Shown here piece after piece: positions 25,537 to 35,418 of a stretch of 64,000 nucleotides of DNA. The notes below the pieces were generated by a model, which saw nothing but the letters and a program-made list of their open reading frames with translations, was not told the origin of the DNA and made no database searches. This stretch comes from Flavihumibacter fluvii. GTDB lineage: Bacteria > Bacteroidota > Bacteroidia > Chitinophagales > Chitinophagaceae. The translations under genes and the position numbers were made by a program. The stretch is from the NCBI RefSeq assembly GCF_018595675.2, contig NZ_CP092333.1:3868001-3932000 (forward strand). The letters are read 5' to 3'. Position 1 is the first letter of the stretch. The number at the start of each line of letters is the position of its first letter.

Positions 25537-26529
25537 ATGAATAATAAATCGTCAAGATCACAAGTAATGGTAGCTGTTTTATTAATTACCATATTAGTAG
25601 GTAGTGTAAAGGTGGTTGCCCAGGAAAAGAGGGAATTCATGAAAAAAGATGTGCCACCAATAGACTCAACATATTTTTCAAAAGACCGGCTTAAGGGGCG
25701 AGTTATTGTAATAACGGGAGGTGCAAGGGGCATCGGGCGTGCCACGGCTATACGTGCCTCGCGAGAAGGGGCAGCGGTCGTAATTGGCGACTGGTTGGAA
25801 ATACAAGGTGAAGCAACTGCACAATATATCCGAAATAAGGGGGGCAAAGCCCTGTTTGTCAAAACCGATATTCGTAGCACAGAAGATTGCAACAATTTAA
25901 TTGCCCGGGCGGTGAGTTTATTTGGCAAAATAGATGGTGCCTTGTTGAACGCAGGAGTAATGGACGGCACCTTCTCGGGAGATCCCTTCGACTACGATAA
26001 GCAAAAAGAGGTATTGCCATCACGGGTGGACGCAGCCTCAGACAAATACTGGGACAATGTGATGGAGGTAAATGCAACCGGAACATTTAAATCGATGCGC
26101 TCGGTCATCAGGCAACTGCTGGTACAGGGCAACGGAGGAGCAATCGTAACCGTAGGGTCTATCGCCGGACTAACTGGCTTAGCAGGAAATCCCGCCTATG
26201 TGGCTAGTAAACATGCTGTGAACGGACTAACTCGCAGCGCAGCTATCGATTACGCACCATATGGCATCCGTGTAAATTCTGTCAACATGGCTGCTACCGA
26301 AACGCCGATGACAGACAAAGCATTCGAGTTTGTAAAAGAGGTAAAAAAACGCGGAATACAAGGTATGGGAGGAGCTAAAACTGAGAGCCTGCTAATGATG
26401 AATGACACAAAGCACCGCATGGCTACTGTGTGGGAGCAGGCATCAGTAATACTGTTTCTACTTTCAGATGAAGCATCAAATCTTACAGGAGCCCTTTATC
26501 CTACTGATGGCGGATGGACTGCATATTAA
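25537..26529 (+). CDS. Exported short-chain dehydrogenase/reductase
   Basis: This 330-residue protein begins with a hydrophobic signal ending near VVAQE (about residue 30), which is unusual for an SDR. The SDR core is complete: VIVITGGARGIGRATAI (about 57-73) for the cofactor, NAGVMDG, VTVGSIAGL with the Ser, and YVASKHAVNG with Tyr/Lys. The closing LLSDEASNLTGALYPTDGGW is also typical. Classical SDRs oxidise or reduce alcohols and ketones with NAD(P). The next gene starts 11 bp downstream and encodes an outer-membrane-type protein, so the pair is probably an operon with a periplasmic enzyme. Confidence 0.85.
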   Translation: MNNKSSRSQVMVAVLLITILVGSVKVVAQEKREFMKKDVPPIDSTYFSKDRLKGRVIVITGGARGIGRATAIRASREGAAVVIGDWLEIQGEATAQYIRNKGGKALFVKTDIRSTEDCNNLIARAVSLFGKIDGALLNAGVMDGTFSGDPFDYDKQKEVLPSRVDAASDKYWDNVMEVNATGTFKSMRSVIRQLLVQGNGGAIVTVGSIAGLTGLAGNPAYVASKHAVNGLTRSAAIDYAPYGIRVNSVNMAATETPMTDKAFEFVKEVKKRGIQGMGGAKTESLLMMNDTKHRMATVWEQASVILFLLSDEASNLTGALYPTDGGWTAY

Positions 26530-26539
26530 AATAAAAAGT

Positions 26540-28258
26540 ATGCCATTGAAAATAAATAAATTAATTATTCTATTTCTTTTTTCTTTAAATACCCAAAGCA
26601 TTTTTGCTCAAGTGAGCAGTGCATTTTACGATGGAGAACGAATAACGAATGTATTTTATGTTTTTCAAAATAAATTGGTCGACTCATTAGCACAGAAAAA
26701 TATAGAACAGGCAGTAAAACGGGCATTTCCAATTTTTCCACAAACTATTGTTCGCACCTTACTTCTGGATGCCTATACTAATAAGGTGCGTAAATTGGAG
26801 CAGGTAGCCAAGGCTCAATATGAAGTACTTCCTTCTCAAATGGGAGGTATCAACATTACCTTAACAATTGTAATTAGCGATTCAGTTAAGGAGCAAAGGG
26901 TTAAAAGTGGGGTACTTACGGGAGAAAAAGATTTTCCAATTCTCTATCAGGATAATAAATCATTGCTTACAACTAAATTTGCACTGGCACAAATGTTATA
27001 CACCAATAACAATGCATGGTATGGAAGAGAGGATGCAATGTTAGATGGAAACCCTTTGGCACACAATCCTGCAGGAAAAGGTTTCACTGGCTGGATAGAA
27101 GGATGGATTTCAGCAGGGTTATACGGAATTACAACCCTTTCAACAAAAAACAATACTTACCTCTATGGCGGAGCCAGTTATATTGTGAGTGGTTCAGTAG
27201 GAAGAGAACTTTTTACAGATCAATCCAGGGTATATGGAGCTTTTGACGATGCCTTTGTTGGTTTTATGGGAACAGTAGGTTATCCGTCTGGTAATAGGTT
27301 CACCTACAACCTCTCAATGGGAAGGCAACAGTTCACAGTAGGAAAAGGATTTTTAATCCGAAACACCGCATCCAATGGAGACAACCGTGGAGCACTGCAA
27401 CTCAATCCACGCTGGGCGGCCGATTATCTTGGATTGGCATCGGTTCGATATAATAACTTGCTATTGCAGGTCTTTCAACTTGATCCGGATGAACTGGATC
27501 TTGTTGATTCGAAAACGCTGATCCGAGGTTTCAATGCCGAATGGGGTGACGGATACTCAAATCAAATTGGATTCATGCTATTGGGTGTTCCACAATCTTC
27601 CTACAATTACTATACACCATCAGGAGATGTATTGGGTCGAAAAGGGCTTATGCTGTTTAATCTTCGCTACTATACTAACAAACCTCCGAATGTTCCAGGT
27701 CTATTCTACAGAGGTGAAATTGCTTACGAACGAAACACCAATTTCAAAATGGCTTCCCTTGCTGGATACTCAGAAATAGGCTGGAGTTTCGCTAAAAGTC
27801 CCGGCACTCCTAGCCTCCGTTATAGGTATGCATATTTCTCGGGCGATGACCCGGATACGGAAGTTTACGAGCGCTGGGATCCACTACTTTCAGGTGGCAA
27901 TGGAGAAGAATGGGTAATTGGCGCCAACCATTTCAAAGTAGTACAGAATAGCAATATAAATGTTCATCAATTACAAGGCAATATTAGACCCTGGCCAAAA
28001 ATCGAATTAGTTCCACAGGCAATTTTTATGTATGCAGAAGATAATAATAATATCGGGGGAAACCCTGCCTTAGGGAATTTGCCCCAAAAAGAGTATGGTA
28101 GTGAATTCAATATCACTGTAAAATATTTTCGCTCCAGTCGGTGGTACTGGCATGGACATGTGGCTTATACAATACCTGGAGTGGGTGTTAGAGAGGCTCT
28201 TGGTAATAGTGCTAAACCTTGGCTGAGTGCAATGTTATTTTTTAGATATGCTCTATAA
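26540..28258 (+). CDS. Outer-membrane beta-barrel protein (alginate-export-porin-like)
   Basis: The start is placed at 26540 (MPLKINKLIILF), preceded by an AT-rich leader 11 bp after the SDR stop. The 572-residue protein has a signal ending at IFAQV (about residue 24). An N-terminal periplasmic helical part (about 30-110) is followed by a long beta-barrel pattern from about residue 180 to the C-terminus. Alternating strands such as LYGGASYIVSGSVGREL, LMLFNLRYYTNKPP and the terminal LSAMLFFRYAL (ending in a hydrophobic residue) are typical of outer membrane proteins. The best resemblance is to alginate-export (AlgE-like) porins. The substrate is unknown. Confidence 0.65.
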   Translation: MPLKINKLIILFLFSLNTQSIFAQVSSAFYDGERITNVFYVFQNKLVDSLAQKNIEQAVKRAFPIFPQTIVRTLLLDAYTNKVRKLEQVAKAQYEVLPSQMGGINITLTIVISDSVKEQRVKSGVLTGEKDFPILYQDNKSLLTTKFALAQMLYTNNNAWYGREDAMLDGNPLAHNPAGKGFTGWIEGWISAGLYGITTLSTKNNTYLYGGASYIVSGSVGRELFTDQSRVYGAFDDAFVGFMGTVGYPSGNRFTYNLSMGRQQFTVGKGFLIRNTASNGDNRGALQLNPRWAADYLGLASVRYNNLLLQVFQLDPDELDLVDSKTLIRGFNAEWGDGYSNQIGFMLLGVPQSSYNYYTPSGDVLGRKGLMLFNLRYYTNKPPNVPGLFYRGEIAYERNTNFKMASLAGYSEIGWSFAKSPGTPSLRYRYAYFSGDDPDTEVYERWDPLLSGGNGEEWVIGANHFKVVQNSNINVHQLQGNIRPWPKIELVPQAIFMYAEDNNNIGGNPALGNLPQKEYGSEFNITVKYFRSSRWYWHGHVAYTIPGVGVREALGNSAKPWLSAMLFFRYAL

Positions 28259-28641
28259 TTCACTGGTGTGACTACTCATTAAATGAGAAGAATTAGGGCG
28301 CTTATATCCAAATATAATCTTGTAGTTAACTACGGAAATACAGTAATGTTTACGTCATTAAAAAATGCCTGCTGGTAACACGGGTTCCTGTGTAAAGTGT
28401 TCTGAGATTACTACGGCGGCCCCAAACCAGGGCATTCTAGACTTTCTAGCATTGTTCTGGTTGCGGGAAATTGACCAAATTCATAGTTCATGGTGACACA
28501 TATCATTTACGTCACTTTTTTGACAGGTTAGTTTTGCAAAAACTATTTACAGGAAAAGGTATACCGCAGGATATTACCGGCCGCAACCTATTGCAAGCAG
28601 GTGAATGGGAAATATGATGTAGGTGTTTAGATATTGAAATC
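28259..28641. other. Intergenic region, nothing recognised
   Basis: These 383 bp separate the barrel-protein gene from the next membrane-protein unit. The only noted signal is TAGTTTTG (28533-28540 region), a possible TAnnTTTG promoter box upstream of the gene at 28642, without a well-placed -33 element. Confidence 0.3.
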
Positions 28642-29250
28642 ATGAAACAGCATTGTAACAAACTAATTTCAAACGGAGCAATCATAGCACTCATTGGTTT
28701 TATCACTTCGGGTCCATTAGGACTTATACTGGTTAAATTAATAAAGCCGCAACCGGCATGGATTTCAGCAGCGGTATTTGCCGCTAATTATCATTTTGTA
28801 CAGGATATCCCCTATTATTTTGGTTTTTTATTAATTGCCGGGATGTTAATGATTGCTGCAGGACATTATCTGCATTATACAGGAGTCAACAGGCCGGTAA
28901 AATTTCAGCTGTTGCTGGCATTGTTGTTGACCACGGCTTTTGCTTCACTGATCTTTTTCAATTATATCTGTCAAACTACTTTCATCCGGCATCTTGCAAT
29001 TCATTATACTGCTCAGAACGATTCCATCATTGCCACATTCACGATGGCCAATCCAATGTCCCTTAGTTGGGCTGTTGAGATGTGGGGTTATGGAATTTTG
29101 AGTATAGCCACCATCGTTTTTTCCATCCTTGATATGAATTGGGTCTTAACGACCATCGGCCTTATTGCTTACATGGTTTGGAATATATTAATGATTGGAA
29201 TGATGATGATGATTTACAGGAATAGTCGCCCTGGGAAGATAGATACCTGA
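28642..29250 (+). CDS. Polytopic membrane protein of unknown function
   Basis: This 202-residue protein has about five to six membrane segments (10-30, 60-78, 90-110, 135-155, 165-190). It is a small integral membrane protein with few charged residues and no recognised motif. It is followed 3 bp later by the SRPBCC gene and then by another membrane protein, all in the same direction, so the three are probably one operon. I cannot name the family. Confidence 0.6.
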   Translation: MKQHCNKLISNGAIIALIGFITSGPLGLILVKLIKPQPAWISAAVFAANYHFVQDIPYYFGFLLIAGMLMIAAGHYLHYTGVNRPVKFQLLLALLLTTAFASLIFFNYICQTTFIRHLAIHYTAQNDSIIATFTMANPMSLSWAVEMWGYGILSIATIVFSILDMNWVLTTIGLIAYMVWNILMIGMMMMIYRNSRPGKIDT

Positions 29251-29253
29251 ACA

Positions 29254-29868
29254 ATGAAAAGAATAAAACAATTTATTACAGGCATTTTTATCTTTTATGC
29301 ATTTATTGCTTTAGTGTATTGGATTTTTATGCGCCCTGTATACTTTAACTGGGGTGCCACTCCTCCGGAAATAAATGGGAAAATGCCCGGTGATGAATTG
29401 ATTTCACCCAACAGGGTTGTCTCCACAAGAGCTATCAACATTAAAGCATCCAGGGAAAATGTATGGCCGTGGATAGCCCAGACCGGTCAGAATCGTGGCG
29501 GCTTTAACAGTTATTATTGGTTGGAGAATTTGTTTGCTGCTAAAATGCATAATGCGGATACAATAGTGCCGCAATGGCAAAACCCTCTGCCCGGAGATAC
29601 CGTATATTATGGTGAAGGCGAAGGTTATGAACTGGTATCCTTTGTAAAACCAAATGAATACTATTCGCTGCGTGGCTGGACATTATATCTTGATTCCATG
29701 GATGCTGGTCTTACAAGATTAATTGTTCGTTATCCATCCATGGAAGTAAAGCAAAGCAATTTTGCAAAAATTTATTATTACGGGTTATTTGAATCTTTGC
29801 ATTTTATCATGGAATCTGGTATGATGATGGGCATTAAACAACGTGCAGAAAAACTCAACAGGAAATGA
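29254..29868 (+). CDS. Membrane-anchored SRPBCC-type lipid-binding protein
   Basis: This 204-residue protein has one N-terminal membrane helix (about 8-28). A Bet v1/SRPBCC-like fold follows: RAINIKASRENVWPWIAQTG is the typical first strand and helix of the superfamily, then GGFNSYYWLENLFA and a beta-rich middle ending in YYYGLFESLHFIMESGM. These proteins bind hydrophobic ligands in a deep pocket. Other Bacteroidota encode similar SRPBCC proteins of about 200 residues with an N-terminal anchor. The gene overlaps the next gene by 4 bp. Confidence 0.75.
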   Translation: MKRIKQFITGIFIFYAFIALVYWIFMRPVYFNWGATPPEINGKMPGDELISPNRVVSTRAINIKASRENVWPWIAQTGQNRGGFNSYYWLENLFAAKMHNADTIVPQWQNPLPGDTVYYGEGEGYELVSFVKPNEYYSLRGWTLYLDSMDAGLTRLIVRYPSMEVKQSNFAKIYYYGLFESLHFIMESGMMMGIKQRAEKLNRK

Positions 29869-30398
29869 AAAATGGAAAACAAATGGTTACAAATCTACAG
29901 GTTGCCTGCAATGGCGCCTTGTTAACCATTGCATCAATCTTTTTTTATTCAATGGTGGTGATGCTCTATGTCGTCATCCGGTCATCTCATACAATTTATA
30001 CGATCATGGAACCTGGAGAAAGAAGCGGTATTTTATTGGCAAATGGTTTTTCAATTGCATATTCAGTGGCGGTATTTTCAGTCCTGATGGCCATTATTTC
30101 TTCAGTAGCCGGAGCAGTTGGTGCAATAGCGCTTAAAAAGCTTCAGCTGTATTTCAACCCTGCTTTCAATTCACCAAAAGCTGTTTTCATAAGTTGCATA
30201 GTGGCAATATTGCTACTGGCTGTCATCTATGTTGTATTGCATATACTTCTCAGGGAACGAATAACATTTCAGTATCCTGAAACACTTTTGTTCTGGTTTG
30301 TATTTCCTGCTGTTATTTGTTTTGTAGTTAGTATTCTTGGCGGAAGTGCATTGAATAATGCATTACGAAGTACTGATATGCTTAAAGCAAACAATTGA
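29865..30398 (+). CDS. Four-helix membrane protein of unknown function
   Basis: This 177-residue protein starts inside the last codons of the SRPBCC gene (4-bp overlap), which indicates translational coupling. It has four clear hydrophobic segments (about 12-35, 55-85, 105-125, 145-165) and no motif I recognise. It is the last gene before the 222-bp gap that precedes the caspase locus. Confidence 0.6.
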   Translation: MKNGKQMVTNLQVACNGALLTIASIFFYSMVVMLYVVIRSSHTIYTIMEPGERSGILLANGFSIAYSVAVFSVLMAIISSVAGAVGAIALKKLQLYFNPAFNSPKAVFISCIVAILLLAVIYVVLHILLRERITFQYPETLLFWFVFPAVICFVVSILGGSALNNALRSTDMLKANN

Positions 30399-30620
30399 AA
30401 AAATATAACTGGCTATGTTTCACCAGGCGCTGGTGCAAAAAGGGTTTGCACAGTTAGAAGTACTGATTTTTTTGAAAGGCCCATTACTTAACCTGACCGA
30501 ACTCAATTCCCGCACCGCACAATATATCAGGAAAAATCATTATATTCATAGCAGCTTCCCGCCTTATTAAAACGCCTGCTTTGAGATGGTAGCTTAATAC
30601 CGGCCTCTAAAACTTGAAAG

Positions 30621-33614
30621 ATGAATGTAAAATCTTTGCCTCAGCTGGAGGAAAGATTTCGTATGACTGGTAATAACGGGGAATACACATTCAGGCGAAT
30701 TTCAATACCTGTAAAAGAAGAAGATCTTACCTTGGACGCCCTGTTGGCCACGCCACGAAATCGGTCAGGCTATTACTATGCCATCCAGCACCCGAAAAAA
30801 AGGATCGTCCTCCACTTTACAGCCGGACAATTAAGATCTGACCTCGCAGCCCTCACCCGCCACCAATACCATGTTTCTGTCCCATTCGTGATCGCCCGCG
30901 ACGGCACCATTTTCCAGCTTTTCCCTTCCTCCAACTGGTCTGGCCATATCGGTAAAGGCCTCGGCAATGACGGCACCGGCAATGCCCAGGATAAGTGCTC
31001 CATCGGCATTGAACTCTCCAATTACGGTTTCCTCACAAAAAACGGGGACGCCCTGGAGACTTATTATTCCCGGCAACCGCTTCCCGACGGAAGCCGCTCA
31101 CCCGCAGATATCTATTGCCAGCTCAATGAAACGGATGCCTATACAAAACTGGACAGTCCCTTCAGGCAGCAGGATTTTTATGCGGGCTATACAGCTCAAC
31201 AATATAACAGTCTCATCATTTTACTGCGCTTCCTCACCAGTAAATATAATATTCCCCGCCAGTTTCTGCCTCCCGCAAGCAGGTTTATTACCACCCCGGA
31301 AACCCTGGATTTTAATGGCATCGTTTCCCATATCAATTACCGGGTTTCAGGGAAATGGGATATCGGTCCGGCCTTTGACTGGGATAAAGTCATCAACGGT
31401 GTCCAGGCACCCGCTTACCAGCCTGTAGTGGATCGCGATGCAGTCGTGGAAAAGGCTTTTATACCCGATGGTGAACCTGATTTGCACAGCGAGGAAGACA
31501 TGCAACCTTACCTGCCCGAACCCCGCGACCCGGAACTGGAAGACAGTCCCTACCCCGATCCCGATCTTGGTAAAAGGGAAGGGATCCTCTTGCCGGATAG
31601 TAATAAAAAACCAAATATATTCGCCCTCATCATCGGCATTAACGAATATGAGGAGGCCATCATTTTAAACCAATCCGTAAGGTTTCCAAAACTCTCGGGA
31701 TGTGTTGATGATGCCAAAAAGATACAACGGTACCTGGAACAGGACCCGGTGTTTGAAGCGCATATTCACACCTTGTTTGACCGCAAGGCTACAAAAGAAA
31801 ATATTGTCGATGCTTTCAGGACCCATCTTTCACAGGCCGGTAAAGATGACCGGGTATTGTTCTATTTCTCCGGACATGGAACCCAGGAATATGCCGACAC
31901 GCAGCTATTCCCCACCGAAACAGATGGCCGGCTGGAATGCATCGCCTGTTACTATGATGAGGCCAGGAAAAATGATTTCCTGCTGGCAGACAAAGAACTT
32001 CGGTTCCTGATCCATGAACTTTCTTCTGCTGGTCCGCATATCCTGGCCATTTTTGATTGTTGCCATTCCGCCGACAATACCCGCAATGCAGCCGCTGTTA
32101 AAGCTGGATTTGAAACCGCCATTGAAAAAAGAATTCCTTATTCCTTTCCCATGCGGTCATGGGAACATTTTGTTTTCCATGCTGCAATTGACCCGGAAGA
32201 ATTCATCAAAGAAGGTAGTTACCAGCAATTGCCCCAGGGGAATCACCTCCAATTGGCCGCCTGTGAATCTGATGAATCTGCTGTAGAGATCGGCGGCGCG
32301 GGCGTATTCACAAAAACCTTGTTGAAAATCCTCGAAGCTGCCGGCGGGGAAATCACCTACCATTCCCTTGAAAGCCGCCTGCGGCAATACATGCGTTCGG
32401 TTTATGGCCAGAAACCCCGTTTATATTTTGCACCGGGAAATGACGGCTTACTGCAGTCCTGTTTCCTCAATCGCCCCTTCCAGTTCACCCGCAACCTGTT
32501 CGCAGAGATCAGTTACAACGATAACATCGGTTGGCTGATCAACCTGGGCGTGATCCATGGCTTAAAAAACCATACCGGAGAAATACTATTTTCTGACAAA
32601 TCAGCCGCACCCGGCCATAGCAAAAAAGTATTCCCGGCAACACTCAACCAGGTCTATATGGACCATGCAAGCCTCCTGGTGAAAGGCGACCCCGATCGCA
32701 ACAAAGTGTATGAAACCCCCATCGATGGACTGTTAGCGGCCAAAATTTCGGTATACCTGCCGGAGGATAATGCGCCGCCTAAGGACCAGTTACGGGTGAT
32801 GGAATATATCCTGGGCCAGCCGGGTAACGCCATTGAAACAGTAACCGAAGAATCGGCTGCACAATATGTTCTGCGTTTTCGGAAGGGATACTATTCTATC
32901 ACCTACCCCAATGATCCCAACCGCCCGCTCTGCCAGTTGGTAAAATCTGGTGACCAGGATGCACCGGAAAAACTGGCCGCCATCTTTAAGCATATCAGCA
33001 GCTGGGAATTTATCAGGAATATTGAAAACCCCGAAGACAACAGGCTGTCTGACAAACTGCTCAAAGTTGACATCAATACCCGCGCTGCATCCGGAACGGT
33101 TGAACCACTGAAGGTCCGGAAAGGAAAGGCGGCGATTCATTTCCGGAAAATCAAGGGGGTTTGGCAGGAACAGCTGCAGGTTACCCTGACGAATACATCT
33201 GGTGAAAATCTCTACTGCGCTGTACTGTACTTAAGCGCCAATTTTGAATCCTTTACCGGCTTTCTGCATCCGCCTGTTTACCTGCTGGAAAGCGGGAATA
33301 CGGTTGCCCTGAACCTCCAGGGCAATGACTGGCTGCCGGTTGCACCCGAGCCACAAATGAAATGGTATAACTGGGAAAAGCAAACAGATTGCCTGAAGTT
33401 TATTTTCAGCAAATCCCCGTTTGATATCCGGGGGTTGACGCTGGATAAACTGGAACCGCCGCCCATACCCGGCTCCGATAATCGCTCAATAGAAAAAGGT
33501 ATTGGCACGCTCAGTGAAACAGCCGCCGATAGTTATGGGTGGGCAACCAGGGATATTGTACTGGAAATGTATAATCCGGTGTATAACCAGCTAACAGAAA
33601 ATTCAATTGTATGA
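30621..33614 (+). CDS. Amidase_2 - caspase fusion protein
   Basis: This 997-residue protein has no signal peptide. Residues about 55-250 form an N-acetylmuramoyl-L-alanine amidase (Amidase_2) domain: zinc ligands His65 in VLHFTAG and His237 in VSHINY, with Asp near 247 in GKWDIGPAFDW. A proline/acid-rich linker (about 270-335) follows. Residues about 340-610 form a caspase (C14) domain: IFALIIGINEYEE, His419 in YFSGHGTQ and catalytic Cys481 in DCCHSAD. Residues about 614-945 form a beta-rich module that also occurs in the caspase-lipase protein four genes downstream. First gene of the caspase operon; it overlaps the CHAT gene by 4 bp. Peptidoglycan binding as a trigger is inferred. Confidence 0.9.
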   Translation: MNVKSLPQLEERFRMTGNNGEYTFRRISIPVKEEDLTLDALLATPRNRSGYYYAIQHPKKRIVLHFTAGQLRSDLAALTRHQYHVSVPFVIARDGTIFQLFPSSNWSGHIGKGLGNDGTGNAQDKCSIGIELSNYGFLTKNGDALETYYSRQPLPDGSRSPADIYCQLNETDAYTKLDSPFRQQDFYAGYTAQQYNSLIILLRFLTSKYNIPRQFLPPASRFITTPETLDFNGIVSHINYRVSGKWDIGPAFDWDKVINGVQAPAYQPVVDRDAVVEKAFIPDGEPDLHSEEDMQPYLPEPRDPELEDSPYPDPDLGKREGILLPDSNKKPNIFALIIGINEYEEAIILNQSVRFPKLSGCVDDAKKIQRYLEQDPVFEAHIHTLFDRKATKENIVDAFRTHLSQAGKDDRVLFYFSGHGTQEYADTQLFPTETDGRLECIACYYDEARKNDFLLADKELRFLIHELSSAGPHILAIFDCCHSADNTRNAAAVKAGFETAIEKRIPYSFPMRSWEHFVFHAAIDPEEFIKEGSYQQLPQGNHLQLAACESDESAVEIGGAGVFTKTLLKILEAAGGEITYHSLESRLRQYMRSVYGQKPRLYFAPGNDGLLQSCFLNRPFQFTRNLFAEISYNDNIGWLINLGVIHGLKNHTGEILFSDKSAAPGHSKKVFPATLNQVYMDHASLLVKGDPDRNKVYETPIDGLLAAKISVYLPEDNAPPKDQLRVMEYILGQPGNAIETVTEESAAQYVLRFRKGYYSITYPNDPNRPLCQLVKSGDQDAPEKLAAIFKHISSWEFIRNIENPEDNRLSDKLLKVDINTRAASGTVEPLKVRKGKAAIHFRKIKGVWQEQLQVTLTNTSGENLYCAVLYLSANFESFTGFLHPPVYLLESGNTVALNLQGNDWLPVAPEPQMKWYNWEKQTDCLKFIFSKSPFDIRGLTLDKLEPPPIPGSDNRSIEKGIGTLSETAADSYGWATRDIVLEMYNPVYNQLTENSIV

Positions 33615-35410
33615 AAGTCATATTCCTTGCTTTCGCAAATAGTTCAACAGACCCCCTTCCTAACCTGCAGGAAGAATTTGATTACCTCAATGCCTTGCTG
33701 AGTAAACGTGAACTGGAGGGCCAGTTTAAATTATACGTGGAGCCCTATGCCACGATTGAAAAGATCAACCAGGCCCTGGAAACCTTTAATAACGACCTCG
33801 TTATATTCAGCTATAGTGGCCATGCGGATCAAACCCAATTGTTATTGGATAACCAACAATTCCAGGCGGAAGGCATTTCCCGGCAACTGACCAATGCAGC
33901 TGGAAAGGGTGTATTGAAACTGGTGATCCTGAATGGATGTTCCACATATGGACAGGTGAAAATGCTGAAGACTGCTGGTGTTCCGGCCGTGATTGCTACC
34001 AGTGCGCCGGTGAACGATAAAAGTGCCAAGGAGTTCTCAAAGCGTTTTTGGAATGGCCTGGTTACTTATAATAAAACTATTGAAGATGCTTATGAAGATG
34101 CGCTTGGGCCTGCCTTCGGCGCTAAGCTGCCCGGCAATACCGCGCAGGAATTCAGGCATATCCAGACGCAGGTGATTGAAGATAAAACAGCGGTATGGAT
34201 GCTGGAAAGAATTAATGAACCGGCCATTAAGTATAACCCGATTCCATATGCCCTTGACACAAGCAGCACGCCATATACGCCCAATGAGGCCTTGTACCAA
34301 ACCCTTAAGGCCGAGTTTTTTAAAGCTGAAAATCCGGAACTGGTGTATTTGTATGAGCAGGAACAAAGGGGGAAAATCATTAAACGCAGTGATTATGAAA
34401 TTGCGATAGTGAACAGCATTCCGCACCCGATTGCCAAACATCTGCAAAAGCTGCTTTGTCCAACTGATGGTACCGCCGATGGTTACGATAAGGTGGGAAA
34501 AATGCGGCTGTTTCAAATAGGCCAGTTGTTCCAGACCGCTTCTGAATTTATGGGCTTTATCATGATCGCACAGGTATGGGAGCTTACCATGAAATTCGAT
34601 GACCTTATTATTGATGAGGATACCAAAAAAGTAATCCAGGAGTATTTTTCTTTAGACACGAAAAGCCGGGAAACATACAAATACCTCAAGTTGATTGCGG
34701 CAACCCGGAACCTGATTGAAAGGGAAGCTAAACAACGGCCCGGCATCACCTTGTTTATTAAGGAACAGGAGATTTTGAGTGACATGTATGTGCCTGGAAA
34801 TGAATTTGCCGATGCCTGTGAGTATTTGTGGAACCTTCGCTGTAACACCATTAAGGACCAGCTGGATGCAGACAGGCTCACGGTTACCTGCCAGGAAGCG
34901 GAAAAGTATTTATGCGCCTTCGTAAAACAGATCAGTTTCGTCCACCGCTATCACCTGACCAGCATCCAGAATATCGATATCCTGAAATACAGGCATACGA
35001 CAAGGGAGAAAACAAGTTACCGGCATAAAATCATCTCGCTGATGCAGGCCATCGGAAAAGATGAATACAATTATTATTTCCTGCCCGACTTCCTGGATAA
35101 CTGGGGCGTGGTCCTCATCAGGGGCCAGGTGCGGCCAAGGAATGTACAGAAAGGGGAATATGAAGCTGAGGCGCTGGATTACCTGAACCTTTCCCCGTTC
35201 ATTATTGACCGCAATGCGTTTGAGTCAAATTCTGATTTATCGAACCTGATGTTTTTCAGGGGTTTTGGAGCAGATGGTAAAACACTCCAATACAAAAGGA
35301 TCTCCCACCCGATGAACCCCAGGGATATGCTGGATGTCGGCATGAAGGAAGAGTTTGAGACCGTGCGATTGGAATTCGGTGCATTCCGCCAATTGTTGTT
35401 AAATGAATAA
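33611..35410 (+). CDS. CHAT-domain (caspase-like) protease
   Basis: This 599-residue protein carries an N-terminal CHAT domain (about 1-190): IFLAFANSSTDPLPNLQEE, His71 in FSYSGHADQT and Cys110 in ILNGCSTYGQV, followed by GVPAVIATSAPVNDKSAKEF. CHAT proteases are relatives of caspases and separase, and in bacteria activate effectors such as gasdermins or Csx-type substrates. Residues 200-599 are helical and carry no recognised domain; they may form a docking or inhibitory part. It is translationally coupled to the amidase-caspase (ATGA overlap), and the STAND gene follows after 8 bp. Confidence 0.9.
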   Translation: MKVIFLAFANSSTDPLPNLQEEFDYLNALLSKRELEGQFKLYVEPYATIEKINQALETFNNDLVIFSYSGHADQTQLLLDNQQFQAEGISRQLTNAAGKGVLKLVILNGCSTYGQVKMLKTAGVPAVIATSAPVNDKSAKEFSKRFWNGLVTYNKTIEDAYEDALGPAFGAKLPGNTAQEFRHIQTQVIEDKTAVWMLERINEPAIKYNPIPYALDTSSTPYTPNEALYQTLKAEFFKAENPELVYLYEQEQRGKIIKRSDYEIAIVNSIPHPIAKHLQKLLCPTDGTADGYDKVGKMRLFQIGQLFQTASEFMGFIMIAQVWELTMKFDDLIIDEDTKKVIQEYFSLDTKSRETYKYLKLIAATRNLIEREAKQRPGITLFIKEQEILSDMYVPGNEFADACEYLWNLRCNTIKDQLDADRLTVTCQEAEKYLCAFVKQISFVHRYHLTSIQNIDILKYRHTTREKTSYRHKIISLMQAIGKDEYNYYFLPDFLDNWGVVLIRGQVRPRNVQKGEYEAEALDYLNLSPFIIDRNAFESNSDLSNLMFFRGFGADGKTLQYKRISHPMNPRDMLDVGMKEEFETVRLEFGAFRQLLLNE

Positions 35411-35418
35411 TTACCGGT

